Below, in pieces: positions 27,101-34,694 of a DNA stretch of 64,000 nt. Both the position numbers and the translations under genes were made by a program. Position 1 is the stretch's first letter. Each line of letters opens with the position of its first letter. The DNA comes from Limiplasma sp036652695 (GTDB taxonomy: Bacteria > Bacillota > Clostridia > Christensenellales > Aristaeellaceae), in the NCBI GenBank assembly GCA_036652695.1, contig JAVVVJ010000003.1, positions 25,039-89,038 of the forward strand, in the 5' to 3' direction. Below the pieces are notes generated by a model. It worked only from the letters and a program-made list of their open reading frames with translations. It ran no database searches and was not told where the DNA came from.

Positions 27101-28856
27101 GGTTGGGGCTTACCTTGCCAGTGTGATCGATGGTGAACTGGTCGGCAGATACGCTGCGATATGCATATCCCTGCGGAGCTTCGACGCGGTATTCATCGGA
27201 GGAATAGCTGCCTTCCCCTAGGGGCATCCTGTCCTCCTCATACAGAGGATTGCCCTTGTCATCCACATATTGGAAAATGACCTCACCCATCACTGCGGGC
27301 GGCGCATAGGTGAAGATCACGCTATCGGGGCTGGCAACACCGTTTTCATCGATTTTGACGCTTTGAGCGGACGCACCTTGGAAGCTGTAGCCCATCAGCT
27401 CGAGATTCGCGTTGGGGGCAATGGGATACTCGCCCGGCGCGAAGGTCAGCGTTTCGTTGGCAAATTCCTCGGTGGCGGTGACGTAGCTTGTATAGACGCT
27501 GCCGGTCACTTGCTTTTTTTGGAAGAGGAAGGTAACGCTCTGGGGATCGGGCACACGGCTGGAGCTTACATTCACCACAACGCTAGCGTCACCTTGCAGC
27601 GTGTAGCCGGCCGCAACGTCCTCGCGTATATAAATGGTGGTCTGCTTGCCAACGGGGCAGCTCACGGCCTCCTGAAAGAAAGGGATGCCGGTTTGCTTGT
27701 CCACATAGCTCACAGGTACGGGAACTGGCTCGGAGCTTGCGTTGGTGATCGCGTCGCTTTCCTCCTGCGTATAACGGGCGACAAAATCGCTGGAGACATA
27801 GCAGTCCGCATTCTGATCCACATAGCGGATGGAGAGCCAATCCGCGCCATCGACGGTCACAACGCCGTAAATCCAGATCAATTTGCCGGATTTGACGTTT
27901 TCAAAGACCTTTGGATAATTCTTGCCCGGTCCTTCGCGAAAATGAACGACGGCGGTGGTTTCGCCATAGAGATTGATGGGCGCAAGCACGGGCTGATCCG
28001 GCTCAATCGGCTGATCCGGCTCGGAGGGCTGATCTGGCACGGTGGGCTGATCCGGCTCGGAGGGTTGATCCGGCTCGGAGGGCTGATCCGGCTCGGAGGG
28101 TTGATCCGGCTCGGAGGGTTGATCCGGCTCAATCGGTTTGTCTGGCTCCACCGGCGGTTCAGGTTGAAGGGGCGTAAACCAGAAGATCGCGGCCTCTACG
28201 CTTGCGGTGCCATCGTCAAAAATCGTTACGTCAATAGGCTCGGTGCCTTCGTTTAGCGCATAACCGGGGAAGTCCTGCGCCTTATCCGCACCGATGGTAT
28301 AGACGCCGGGGGCAAACTCCCGATCCTCCTTATAGAAGGGCTCGTTGGTTTGGCTGTTGATGTACTCAATGTGCAAAAACCCGTTTTGCGCGATTGGCGG
28401 CTCTTCCAGCGGCATTTCCACGCTGGAAAGGTACAGCGGATAGGTGGCCAGCAAAACGCCATCCTGATAGATGTCAATCGGCGTATATTGCGCGTCAAAG
28501 CCAGCGGCGTTCACGCCCGCAATCGGCGTGCCTGAAACGGGCGCATAGGTGTAGGGAAGCTCCATATTGATGGCGCTCACGTCAATCGCAATGGGGAAGC
28601 CAAAGGCCTGCTCCGGCAGCATCGCCCAATAGACGGGCGTTAGGCTGGTGGGGCTGGCCAGCACTTGGAGGGGCTGGGGAAGCTCCTCACCGCTTAGCTG
28701 GTAATAGAGCGTCACAATGGGTAGGTTTTCCACAGGCAACTTGCTGTTCTCCATGGCCAGCGCCGTGACGGGCGCCACCAGCTGCGCGGCGATGAGCATC
28801 AGGCTCAGGAGCAGCGCGGCCACTTTTTTCAGGCTTGTTTGCGGGTTGCGGTTCAT
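24114..28856 (-). CDS. Giant repeat surface protein with SH3 and MucBP-like repeats
   Basis: 1580 residues. Signal peptide (VAALLLSLMLIAAQLVAPVT, cleavage near ALA-ME). A beta domain and a first repeat at about 155-230 lead to a (EPDQPS)n linker at about 236-289 and an SH3b domain at about 294-360 (HFREGPGKNYPKV). Eight more MucBP-like repeats of about 70 residues follow, each with a YVD-type start, GY-x-x-x-GVSAD and a xFTY end. Three SH3-like domains (about 985-1245), an Asn/Gly-rich stretch and a transmembrane helix at about 1361-1384 (WGFIGAAVVLLGGAGGVYGY) come next. A basic stop-transfer and a tail of nearly 200 residues rich in NPYATP/NPYANG complete it. There is no LPxTG. AAGGAGG precedes ATG 28856. 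Role in adhesion or wall binding is inferred. Confidence 0.85.
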   Translation of the reverse strand: MNRNPQTSLKKVAALLLSLMLIAAQLVAPVTALAMENSKLPVENLPIVTLYYQLSGEELPQPLQVLASPTSLTPVYWAMLPEQAFGFPIAIDVSAINMELPYTYAPVSGTPIAGVNAAGFDAQYTPIDIYQDGVLLATYPLYLSSVEMPLEEPPIAQNGFLHIEYINSQTNEPFYKEDREFAPGVYTIGADKAQDFPGYALNEGTEPIDVTIFDDGTASVEAAIFWFTPLQPEPPVEPDKPIEPDQPSEPDQPSEPDQPSEPDQPSEPDQPTVPDQPSEPDQPIEPDQPVLAPINLYGETTAVVHFREGPGKNYPKVFENVKSGKLIWIYGVVTVDGADWLSIRYVDQNADCYVSSDFVARYTQEESDAITNASSEPVPVPVSYVDKQTGIPFFQEAVSCPVGKQTTIYIREDVAAGYTLQGDASVVVNVSSSRVPDPQSVTFLFQKKQVTGSVYTSYVTATEEFANETLTFAPGEYPIAPNANLELMGYSFQGASAQSVKIDENGVASPDSVIFTYAPPAVMGEVIFQYVDDKGNPLYEEDRMPLGEGSYSSDEYRVEAPQGYAYRSVSADQFTIDHTGKVSPNPIVYTYARNPVSGTIRLRYVDQNGKPVADDRNEILGAGPYDSLTFAITVPQGYSYHGVSADTFTITDQGKAEPETITFTYQRAAASVDVFYLNEKNEPVAQPASFELAADKAYSTTNFAIQTPSGYTYQSVSADQVVVDSNGTPTPAAITFYYVTMPAPVVTGKVTFQYKSTSGKQLEEPLTVELEAGDPHPTAEYAAAPAGYTLQGVSADTVTVSSTGQANPATVVFTYTEIQSNAIVAVHYVNVLGEELNGSPELLPLGRGSHNVVPNPKYIPTGYSPLSGSPTYQPVTVDEQYIATPASVTFSYVDNSKTTPITVIYQDTTTGTAITTQKVLLPYGDHVVKPDPTVLNGNYTMADASPTSYNIKVDAKGVASLSTVYFFYRPTQITEYMGYAVTTQQTALRSGMNTIDSNITKMLAKGTLLNITGQRTSGSVLWDGAQIVLGSDKSLSGYVLDSHTRHIGKAEADALIKQYEASNPTNPQNSGFYITLGSSIPLRRVASPNAVVDAWLPNATVVYVTGQDYSTAPGWHITVYQKIPGYVRMDQLRKMTEDEVQKYLASGGDPTKPTNSGNPYDPYAKSSYGYVTNSGVNFRSSPNGSKLKSLNKYAFALVMGTKQVNGITWYNVNYGGTIGWIHGDFFHQLNLTEFTSFLGSTEYYQGITNNSPNNNGNNSNSGNNGNSGNNGNSGKPGGSNSSGSPTQGNVSSVEDWNVGTWQNTGVNTSTSYAPFNPYATPTASAAASATASVAPTATFVIGTMIPINYEDESKETQTNSVPWGFIGAAVVLLGGAGGVYGYALNQNKKRKSAAARAAASRRAGVPTAGTGAATSTTPTAASQQAQSPYARRAVAAPPIAGTTRKPEDPSTAGSNPYSNPYANGSITGTPYGTSATGTEQLPTVPSASGTPTLPSSGASNPYATPSGLGSTPATPSSSANPYVRPLMTTRPLAAATDKPAADVPATNAAEQAAEASARRSTRMQRYHAVEDDESSKHNNE
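27991..28152 (-). repeat. Nine tandem 18-nt units encoding (EPDQPS)n
   Basis: Nine direct units of exactly 18 nt begin at 27991, 28009, 28027, 28045, 28063, 28081, 28099, 28117 and 28135. The inner units are nearly identical (GGYTGATCCGGCTCGGAG) and the outer ones diverge (AATC endings, GTC variants). They lie in frame in the surface-protein gene and encode the Pro-rich linker, so copy number can change without breaking the frame. Confidence 0.95.
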
Positions 28857-28938
28857 GTTGGTTTCCTCCTTGTATTAAATCAAAGGCATTTCGCGCAAGG
28901 CGTGAGCCATTGTGAAAGGTATACGGGAAACAGCATCT

Positions 28939-28967
28939 ATTGTACGGAGTTTCTCAAGGGCTGTCAA
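28939..28967 (-). promoter_or_regulatory. Strong promoter of the surface-protein gene
   Basis: On the minus strand TTGACA (28967-28962), 17 nt, TACAAT (28944-28939). Start about 28932, leaving a leader of about 75 nt. The rest of the 254-nt divergent gap shows no clear promoter for the plus-strand NUDIX gene. Confidence 0.85.
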
Positions 28968-29110
28968 GGAATGAGGGTAGGAAGTTCCTGTCGGTTGGCG
29001 TCGCTTTTTTGTGCGCAAAAGGGGCGGCACAGTTTTTTACCTTCGACGCAAGGGGTAAAAGGCTCGGGTAGCGAATAAGGATAGGAACGACTTTTTGGAG
29101 GCGATTCCCC

Positions 29111-29662
29111 ATGACTGATTATCCTGAGCTGCGCGAGACTCCCCTGAACGATCAGCCCGTGTTTGAGGGTGTTCTTATCGATGTGAGCCACATGCAGGTG
29201 CGCCTGCCCAACGGCGAAACGGCTCTGCGCGAGGTTGTCCACCACAAGGGTGCGGCGGCGGTTGTGCCGGTAGACGACGAGGGTTGCGTATATCTGGTGC
29301 GTCAGCATCGTGTGGTGCTGAACCTGATGACGCTGGAAATCCCCGCCGGAAAGCTGGATCATGTAGGGGAAAACCCCTACGATTGCGCCGTGCGTGAGCT
29401 TGAGGAGGAAACCGGCCTACGCGCGGAGCATATGGAGCTATTGAGCCACGTGGTGACCACCCCCGGCTTTTGCACCGAGAAGATCGGCCTGTACCTAGCG
29501 ACCGGCCTGAGCCAGCACGAGAAGCACCTAGACGCGGATGAGTTCCTAGGCGTGATCAGGCTGCCGCTGGAGGAAGCCGTTGCGCGCGTGATGAGCGGCG
29601 AGCTGCGGGACGCGAAAACCGCGCTGGGGCTTTTGATGGCTTGGAACAAGCTGCATGGGTGA
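29111..29662 (+). CDS. NUDIX hydrolase, ADP-ribose pyrophosphatase type
   Basis: 183-residue NUDIX protein likely cleaving ADP-ribose to AMP and ribose-5-phosphate. The Nudix box is present as IPAGKLDHVGENPYDCAVRE followed by LEEETGL, with one extra residue before the GE compared with the strict pattern. The upstream VYLVRQHRVVLNLMTLEIPAG is typical of ADP-ribose pyrophosphatases. GGAGG at 29097-29101 sits before ATG 29111. It heads a plus-strand run with the two following genes. Confidence 0.9.
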   Translation: MTDYPELRETPLNDQPVFEGVLIDVSHMQVRLPNGETALREVVHHKGAAAVVPVDDEGCVYLVRQHRVVLNLMTLEIPAGKLDHVGENPYDCAVRELEEETGLRAEHMELLSHVVTTPGFCTEKIGLYLATGLSQHEKHLDADEFLGVIRLPLEEAVARVMSGELRDAKTALGLLMAWNKLHG

Positions 29663-29747
29663 CAGCATTTCCACAACAATAGTAACGAATTTCAATCGCA
29701 AAACGTTCCCATGATTTTTTTAGTGATCAGAAAGGGGGAAGCCGCTT

Positions 29748-29903
29748 ATGATGCCGCAAGAAAACAAACCAAGAAAAAGGCGCATAACGCCCTTTGGCTG
29801 GCTGATGATCGCGCTGTGGCTTCTTTTGGCGCTAGGCGTATGGTTGACGGTGCTGGGGCTTTGCAGCTTTGTGCCGGTACAGCCGGGCGTCTTTGCAGTC
29901 TAA
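29748..29903 (+). CDS. 51-residue single-pass membrane protein
   Basis: Short gene not obvious by length: MMPQENKPRKRRITPFGW, then one hydrophobic helix (LMIALWLLLALGVWLTVLGL) and a short outer tail ending VQPGVFAV. Strong ribosome site AAAGGGGG at 29731-29738, 9 nt before ATG 29748. The basic N-terminus predicts a cytoplasmic N-terminus. Family unknown. It fills the gap between the NUDIX and acetyltransferase genes. Confidence 0.7.
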   Translation: MMPQENKPRKRRITPFGWLMIALWLLLALGVWLTVLGLCSFVPVQPGVFAV

Positions 29904-29924
29904 CGCAGAAAGGCCGCTTTTGTC

Positions 29925-30500
29925 ATGCAAACCTACCTAGAGCTTTTCAGCCACCTGCCCAGCATGTGTACGCAGCGCTTGATCCTGCGCCCCGTGCGCA
30001 TGTCGGACGCGCAGGATTTATATGAGTATTCCCGCGACCCGGAGGTGGCGCGCCACGTGCTGTGGGACGCGCACGCCTCCATTCATCAAACGCGCGCCTA
30101 TGTGCGCTACCTGCTGCGCCAGTACCGAAACGCAGCGCCGAGCACCTTTGTGATTGCTTTGAGAAGCACGGGCAAGGTGATTGGCACGATTGGCTTTATG
30201 TGGGTGCAGCCGGATAGCCGATCTGCCGAGGTGGGGTATAGCCTCAGCCGTGCTTACTGGAACAAGGGGCTGATGACGGAGGCGCTCCACGCGGTGCTGG
30301 AGTTTGGCTTTACCAAGCTCAACCTGAACCGCATTGAGGCGCAGCACGAGTGCGATAACCCCGCTAGCGGACACGTGATGCAAAAGGCTGGCATGAGCCG
30401 CGAGGGCACGCTCCGCCAACGCATTTACAACAAGGGCCGCTACGCGGATGTGGATTTGTATGCCGCTTTGCGGCAGGATTTTCTAAAATGCGCGCGTTAG
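29925..30500 (+). CDS. GNAT acetyltransferase, RimJ/RimL family
   Basis: 191-residue GNAT enzyme using acetyl-CoA. Family features: TQRLILRPVRMSDAQDLYEY at the start, IGTIGFMWVQPDSRSAEVGY, YWNKGLMTEAL at the acetyl-CoA loop, and LNLNRIEAQHECDNPASGHV-MQKAGM. This pattern marks the RimJ/RimL branch, which acetylates protein N-termini or small amines; substrate cannot be told. GAAAGG precedes ATG 29925. The 3' end overlaps upstream codons of the lipoprotein frame but not its real start. Confidence 0.9.
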   Translation: MQTYLELFSHLPSMCTQRLILRPVRMSDAQDLYEYSRDPEVARHVLWDAHASIHQTRAYVRYLLRQYRNAAPSTFVIALRSTGKVIGTIGFMWVQPDSRSAEVGYSLSRAYWNKGLMTEALHAVLEFGFTKLNLNRIEAQHECDNPASGHVMQKAGMSREGTLRQRIYNKGRYADVDLYAALRQDFLKCAR

Positions 30501-30544
30501 ATGGGTATGATCCTTTTTTGAATGATACCAAAGGGAGTGAGCAT

Positions 30545-31339
30545 TTGAGACGAACGAAGCTTGCAGCCGTGCTGTTGGCGCTTTGCGCGGCTGCTTTGCT
30601 GTTGACCGCGTGTGCGCAGGATAAAGACTATGGCTATCAAAAGGCGCTCGCCGCCTTTGCCGATGGGGAGTACGCCGCCGCCGCCGATGCGTTTGAGCGC
30701 CTTGGCGAATATGCGGACGCGCCTACCTACGCGGCCTATACGCGCGGCCTTACGCTCTACGACCAAGGGCGTTACTTGGAGGCAGAGCCTTATTTTGAAA
30801 AAACGCAGACCTTCATGTATGGCGAGGAGCGCTACCGCTACTGCCATGCATACGCGCAGGAGGCTGCTGCGGCCTTTGAGGAGGCGGCGGCGGGCTTTGA
30901 TGCGCTTGCGGATTTTGAGGATGCCGCCATCCATGCCGCCTACTGCCGCGCGCGAGCGGCGGAGCTTGGCAAGAACTATGAGGATGCGCTTTACGATTAT
31001 GCCGCCGCTGGCGTCTACAGCGATGCCCCCGCCCGGCTGGACAACCTGCAAACGCAGGTGTACGCTTATGCGAAGCAGTTGAAAAGGGAGCGCAAGTACG
31101 AGGCGGCGCTGAAACTCTTTGGCGTGCTAGGCGATTATTTCGATAGCGCGGCGCAAACGGTGGAATGCAAGCGCTTCTTCCGTGAGGAGCTGTATCTGCG
31201 GGCGGACGCGATGCAGACGGCGGGTGATTTGCAAGGCGCCTATGATGCCTTTCACGCGCTGGCCGGCTACAATGATGCCGAGGCGCGTGCCGATGAGCTT
31301 GCGACGCTGCTGGGCATACCGCTTCCCACGATTGAATAA
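30545..31339 (+). CDS. Lipoprotein with TPR-like repeats
   Basis: 264 residues from a TTG start at 30545, chosen because GGGAG lies just upstream and the signal sequence begins directly (LRRTKLAAVLLALCAAALLL). Lipobox LLTAC gives a lipid-anchored Cys at about residue 22. The mature part is made of helical repeats: YGYQKALAAFADGEYAAAAD, FERLGEYADAPTYAAY, FDALADFEDAAIHAAYC, FGVLGDYFDSAAQTVEC and FHALAGYNDAEARADEL. These [F/L]xxLGxYxDA repeats are common in Firmicute secreted proteins, probably as protein-binding scaffolds. Confidence 0.8.
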   Translation: MRRTKLAAVLLALCAAALLLTACAQDKDYGYQKALAAFADGEYAAAADAFERLGEYADAPTYAAYTRGLTLYDQGRYLEAEPYFEKTQTFMYGEERYRYCHAYAQEAAAAFEEAAAGFDALADFEDAAIHAAYCRARAAELGKNYEDALYDYAAAGVYSDAPARLDNLQTQVYAYAKQLKRERKYEAALKLFGVLGDYFDSAAQTVECKRFFREELYLRADAMQTAGDLQGAYDAFHALAGYNDAEARADELATLLGIPLPTIE

Positions 31340-31437
31340 CCGGCGAGGCTCTGCGGGGCGCGGACTTCAAAAATATATTTTGAAAGCGGCAGGCAAAAAG
31401 GGCTTTAAAAAATGCCTGCGGCGTTGGAGGGATGGCA

Positions 31438-32019
31438 ATGGCTAAGCTCTATTTTCGCTATGGGGCAATGGGCTCCAGCAAGACCGCAAATGCCATTATG
31501 GTGCGGCACAACTATCTAGAGCGCGGGCAGAAGGTGCTCATGCTCAAACCCCGCTTGGACAGCCGCGATGGCGAAACGATGGTCGCCAGCCGCTGCGGGC
31601 TTTCCTGCAAATGTGAATATATGGAAAGCCTTGATCAATTTGACATCAAGGCTTTCGATTGCGTGATTGTGGACGAGGCGCAGTTTTTGAGCAAGGCGCA
31701 GGTGGAACGGCTTGTGTACGTGGTGGACACGCTGGGTGTGCCGGTGATTGCCTATGGCCTGCGGTGCGACTTTCAGGGCAATTTTTTTGCGGGCAGCCAA
31801 TGGCTGATGGCTTGGGCCGATACCATCGAAGAGGTCAAAACCATCTGCTGGTGTGGGAAAAAGGCCATCTGCAATGCCCGCGTGCTGGATGGCAGGGTCA
31901 TTAAGGAAGGCGAGCAGATTGTGCTGGGCGGCAATGAGAGCTATGTCAGCCTCTGCCGCAAGCACTGGGCGGAGGGCAAGCTAAAGCCGCTACAGCCCGA
32001 CAAGGACAGCGCTCATTGA
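31438..32019 (+). CDS. tdk: Thymidine kinase
   Basis: 193-residue type II thymidine kinase that phosphorylates thymidine with ATP for salvage. P-loop GAMGSSKTANA, Walker B IVDEAQFL, the GLRCDFQGNFF substrate loop, and a zinc site with CWCGKKAIC plus a later Cys. GGAGGG at 31426-31431 selects ATG 31438 over 31432. It converges with dpaL, 8 nt apart, with no obvious terminator between. Confidence 0.96.
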   Translation: MAKLYFRYGAMGSSKTANAIMVRHNYLERGQKVLMLKPRLDSRDGETMVASRCGLSCKCEYMESLDQFDIKAFDCVIVDEAQFLSKAQVERLVYVVDTLGVPVIAYGLRCDFQGNFFAGSQWLMAWADTIEEVKTICWCGKKAICNARVLDGRVIKEGEQIVLGGNESYVSLCRKHWAEGKLKPLQPDKDSAH

Positions 32020-32027
32020 CCGCCGGT

Positions 32028-33140
32028 TTACGCTTCCCCCACGACCTTGCGGTAGTGCGCGGGATCTGTATCGCCCTCGGTGCTGAATAGCAGCACGCGC
32101 GCGTGCTCATCCAGCCCAAGCTTTGCGCGCTCAATGGCATAGGCAGAGTCCTTCATCAGGCGCATGAGCGCGCCCAGCGTTACCGCCCCGCATTCGCCGG
32201 ATATGATCGCCGGATCCTTGCCTAGGGGGCGGGCAAGCCGCCGCATCCCCTCGTAGGTTACCTCGTCATGGCAGCGAACAAAGCAATCTGCGCGTGAGCG
32301 TAGAATCGGCAAGGTTTGCGGGTTTGGCTCGCCGCAGTTGAGGCCGAACATGCTGGTGTGGGGAATGGCGCGAATGACGACCGTCTTGCCTTGCCGCACG
32401 GATTCCATAATGCAGGGCACTTCCCATGTTTCCACCACAAAAAACTTCGGCGGGTTTTCGGGAAAGCGGTGCGCCAGATAGCCCAGCACCCCGCCCGCCA
32501 TCGACCCCACGCCCGCCTGCATCAGAACGTGCGTGGGTGCGTCCGCGCCTAGCGCATCCATCTGCGCAAGCGCCTCCGCGGGCATGACGCTGTAGCCCAG
32601 CGCGATATCGCTCGCGGTGGCATGATAGCCCTTTAGCTCCGTATCCTGCACCAGCAGGCCGTTCTCGCGCTCCGCATAGTCCAGCGCGAGGTGTACGGTT
32701 TCGTCATAGTTTTGATCGGTGATGAAGATTTCTGCCGTGCCCATGCGGCGAATGGCCTCCACATGCGTGGGGTTGGTGCCCTTGGGCATAAAAATGACGC
32801 AGGGCAGACCCTCGCGCTTTGCGGCCCAAGTGACGGCGCGGCCATGGTTGCCATCCGTCGCGGCTACGAGTGTGCGCACGGAAAGCCTGCGACCGATGGC
32901 CTGCCGAACCGCGTACAGCGCGCCCAGCGCTTTAAAGGCGTTCAGGCCGAAGCGCTTGGATTCATCCTTGATGTAAATGCCGCCAAGCCCTAATTCACCC
33001 GCCAGAGCCTGTAGCGTGATCAACGGCGTAGGCGCATAGCCCGTGACGCGCTCGTAATAGGTTTTTACGGTGTCAAATGCGTTTTGATTCATCCACGCGG
33101 GCAGAGGTTCACGCGTGGGCGTGTTCAGATAGATCTCCAT
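32028..33140 (-). CDS. dpaL: Diaminopropionate ammonia-lyase
   Basis: 370-residue PLP enzyme of fold type II that splits 2,3-diaminopropionate to pyruvate and ammonia. The Schiff-base lysine is in RFGLNAFKALGA; the phosphate-binding Gly loop is GVGSMAGGVLGYLA; ATDGNHGRAVTWAA and CGEPNPQTLPIL are also family-like. It is slightly shorter than the E. coli enzyme. It is 18 nt downstream of murC and must share its transcript. Confidence 0.9.
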   Translation of the reverse strand: MEIYLNTPTREPLPAWMNQNAFDTVKTYYERVTGYAPTPLITLQALAGELGLGGIYIKDESKRFGLNAFKALGALYAVRQAIGRRLSVRTLVAATDGNHGRAVTWAAKREGLPCVIFMPKGTNPTHVEAIRRMGTAEIFITDQNYDETVHLALDYAERENGLLVQDTELKGYHATASDIALGYSVMPAEALAQMDALGADAPTHVLMQAGVGSMAGGVLGYLAHRFPENPPKFFVVETWEVPCIMESVRQGKTVVIRAIPHTSMFGLNCGEPNPQTLPILRSRADCFVRCHDEVTYEGMRRLARPLGKDPAIISGECGAVTLGALMRLMKDSAYAIERAKLGLDEHARVLLFSTEGDTDPAHYRKVVGEA

Positions 33141-33158
33141 GGATCGTACACACCGCCT

Positions 33159-34559
33159 TTAGTTTGGCTGCTTTTGCTGCTCGTGCTCCCAGATTTGATC
33201 ATTCAATTGGTTGATGTTGCCGCAACCCATGGTCAGCACTAGATCGCCGGGCTGCCAATGCTCGCGAAGGTATTGCTCCGTATCCCCAAAGGTGGGGGTA
33301 TGCACGGCGTTAACGCCATGCTCCCGCATGCCCTCGACGATCTGGCTGGCCTTGATATCGCCGGGATCCTTCTCACGCGCGGCGTAGATATCCGTAACGA
33401 GGGTGATATCCGCGGCGGAGGTGCAGGTGAGGTAATCGGCAAACAGGCGCTTCACGCGGCTATAGGTGTGCGGCTGCATGACGGCCCAAAGGCGGTGATG
33501 CGGCTGCATGGCGGCTACGGAAAGCGCGTTGCGCATTTCGGTGGGGTTATGGCCGTAATCATGGTACAGCTTGACCCCTTCCAGCTCGGCGGTCAGCTCA
33601 AAGCGGCGGTGCGCACCGGCAAATTCCGTCATGGCGTGGCACGCAACGCTCATGTCCGCGTGCTGCGTATGCGCGCAGGCCAACGCCGCCAATGCGTTTT
33701 GCACCTGAAAGAAGCCCGCGACCTTCATCCGCACATGCCCCAGCGCCTCGCCATGATAGGCAAGGTCGAAATCTGCCCGCCCGCATTCGTCATACACGAG
33801 GTTGAGAGGGGTGTAATCATTGCTTTCGTCAAAGCCGAAGGTGCGGCTGGCGCAGTGTACGGAGCGCAGCAGCTCCGATACGCGCGGATCATCGCCGTTG
33901 CCGATGGCTAGGCCGCGTTGGGGCAGCAACGCCAGAAATTTGCCGAAGGTTTCCTGAATGTGATCAATATCGCGGTAGAAATCCAGATGATCCGCGTCGA
34001 TATTGAGCACCACAGCTACCGTGGGGCGCAGATGCAGGAAGCTGGCGTTAAACTCACAAGCCTCCGCCAAAAAAATTCCGCTCTTGCCGATACGCGTGCT
34101 GCCGCCGATAAAATCCAGCGAGCCGCCGATGTGAATGGTCGGATCCATGCCTGTTTCCATCAGCACCTGCGAGAGCATGGCGGTGGTGGAGGTTTTGCCA
34201 TGCGCGCCGCAAATGCCAATGGCGGTTTCAAAGCCCTCCATCAGCTGACCGAGCAGCGTCGCGCGCTCCAAGCAGGGAAGACCAAGCCGCGCAAGCTCTA
34301 CGCGCTCCGGGTTATCAGGCAGAATTGCAACGGTGTACACCACCAGATCAGCGCCGTGTATGTTGCTCGCCTGATGACCGATGGTGACAGGCACCCCAAG
34401 CTCCTCACGCAGATGCTTGGTGGCGTAGGTTTCTAAATTATCCGAGCCGGTAACAACGCAGCCCATTTCCAAAAGCATCTGCGCAAGGCCGCTCATGCTG
34501 GAGCCGCCGATGCCGATCATGTGGATGTGTTTTCCTTTGTAATCCCGTATGTGTGGCAT
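33159..34559 (-). CDS. murC: UDP-N-acetylmuramate-L-alanine ligase
   Basis: 466-residue ATP-dependent Mur ligase adding L-Ala to UDP-MurNAc. N-terminal Rossmann loop HMIGIGGSSMSGLAQ, ATP P-loop GICGAHGKTSTTAM, NIDADHLDFY, and C-terminal YHDYGHNPTEMRNAL. The longer reading frame before 34559 is not conserved and overlaps the promoter, so ATG 34559 is used. No other mur gene is adjacent except murI about 21 kb away. Confidence 0.95.
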   Translation of the reverse strand: MPHIRDYKGKHIHMIGIGGSSMSGLAQMLLEMGCVVTGSDNLETYATKHLREELGVPVTIGHQASNIHGADLVVYTVAILPDNPERVELARLGLPCLERATLLGQLMEGFETAIGICGAHGKTSTTAMLSQVLMETGMDPTIHIGGSLDFIGGSTRIGKSGIFLAEACEFNASFLHLRPTVAVVLNIDADHLDFYRDIDHIQETFGKFLALLPQRGLAIGNGDDPRVSELLRSVHCASRTFGFDESNDYTPLNLVYDECGRADFDLAYHGEALGHVRMKVAGFFQVQNALAALACAHTQHADMSVACHAMTEFAGAHRRFELTAELEGVKLYHDYGHNPTEMRNALSVAAMQPHHRLWAVMQPHTYSRVKRLFADYLTCTSAADITLVTDIYAAREKDPGDIKASQIVEGMREHGVNAVHTPTFGDTEQYLREHWQPGDLVLTMGCGNINQLNDQIWEHEQQKQPN

Positions 34560-34622
34560 TGATACACCCGCTTCCCCGGCGAGACGCTGTTTTGGCGTGC
34601 GCTCGCGCAAAGTTTCGTTGAT

Positions 34623-34652
34623 ATTATACGCCGAGGAACGGCATTTAATCAA
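34623..34652 (-). promoter_or_regulatory. Promoter of murC-dpaL
   Basis: On the minus strand TTGATT (34652-34647), 18 nt, TATAAT (34628-34623). Start near 34616, giving a leader of about 57 nt. Confidence 0.65.
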
Positions 34653-34694
34653 TAGCGGAGTTGTATCGGAACGTTTTCGCGATTGCTGCCGACA

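Noticed and set aside
27991..28152. CRISPR-like regular repeats
   Set aside because: Units are contiguous with no spacers and encode an in-frame Pro-rich linker.
25176..28256. Long plus-strand frames opposite the surface protein
   Set aside because: Gly/His/Ala-rich shadow translations that simply mirror the repeats of the real gene.
29711..30025. 104-codon frame across the NUDIX-acetyltransferase gap
   Set aside because: Out of frame with the ribosome site; the 51-residue membrane protein in another frame explains the region better.
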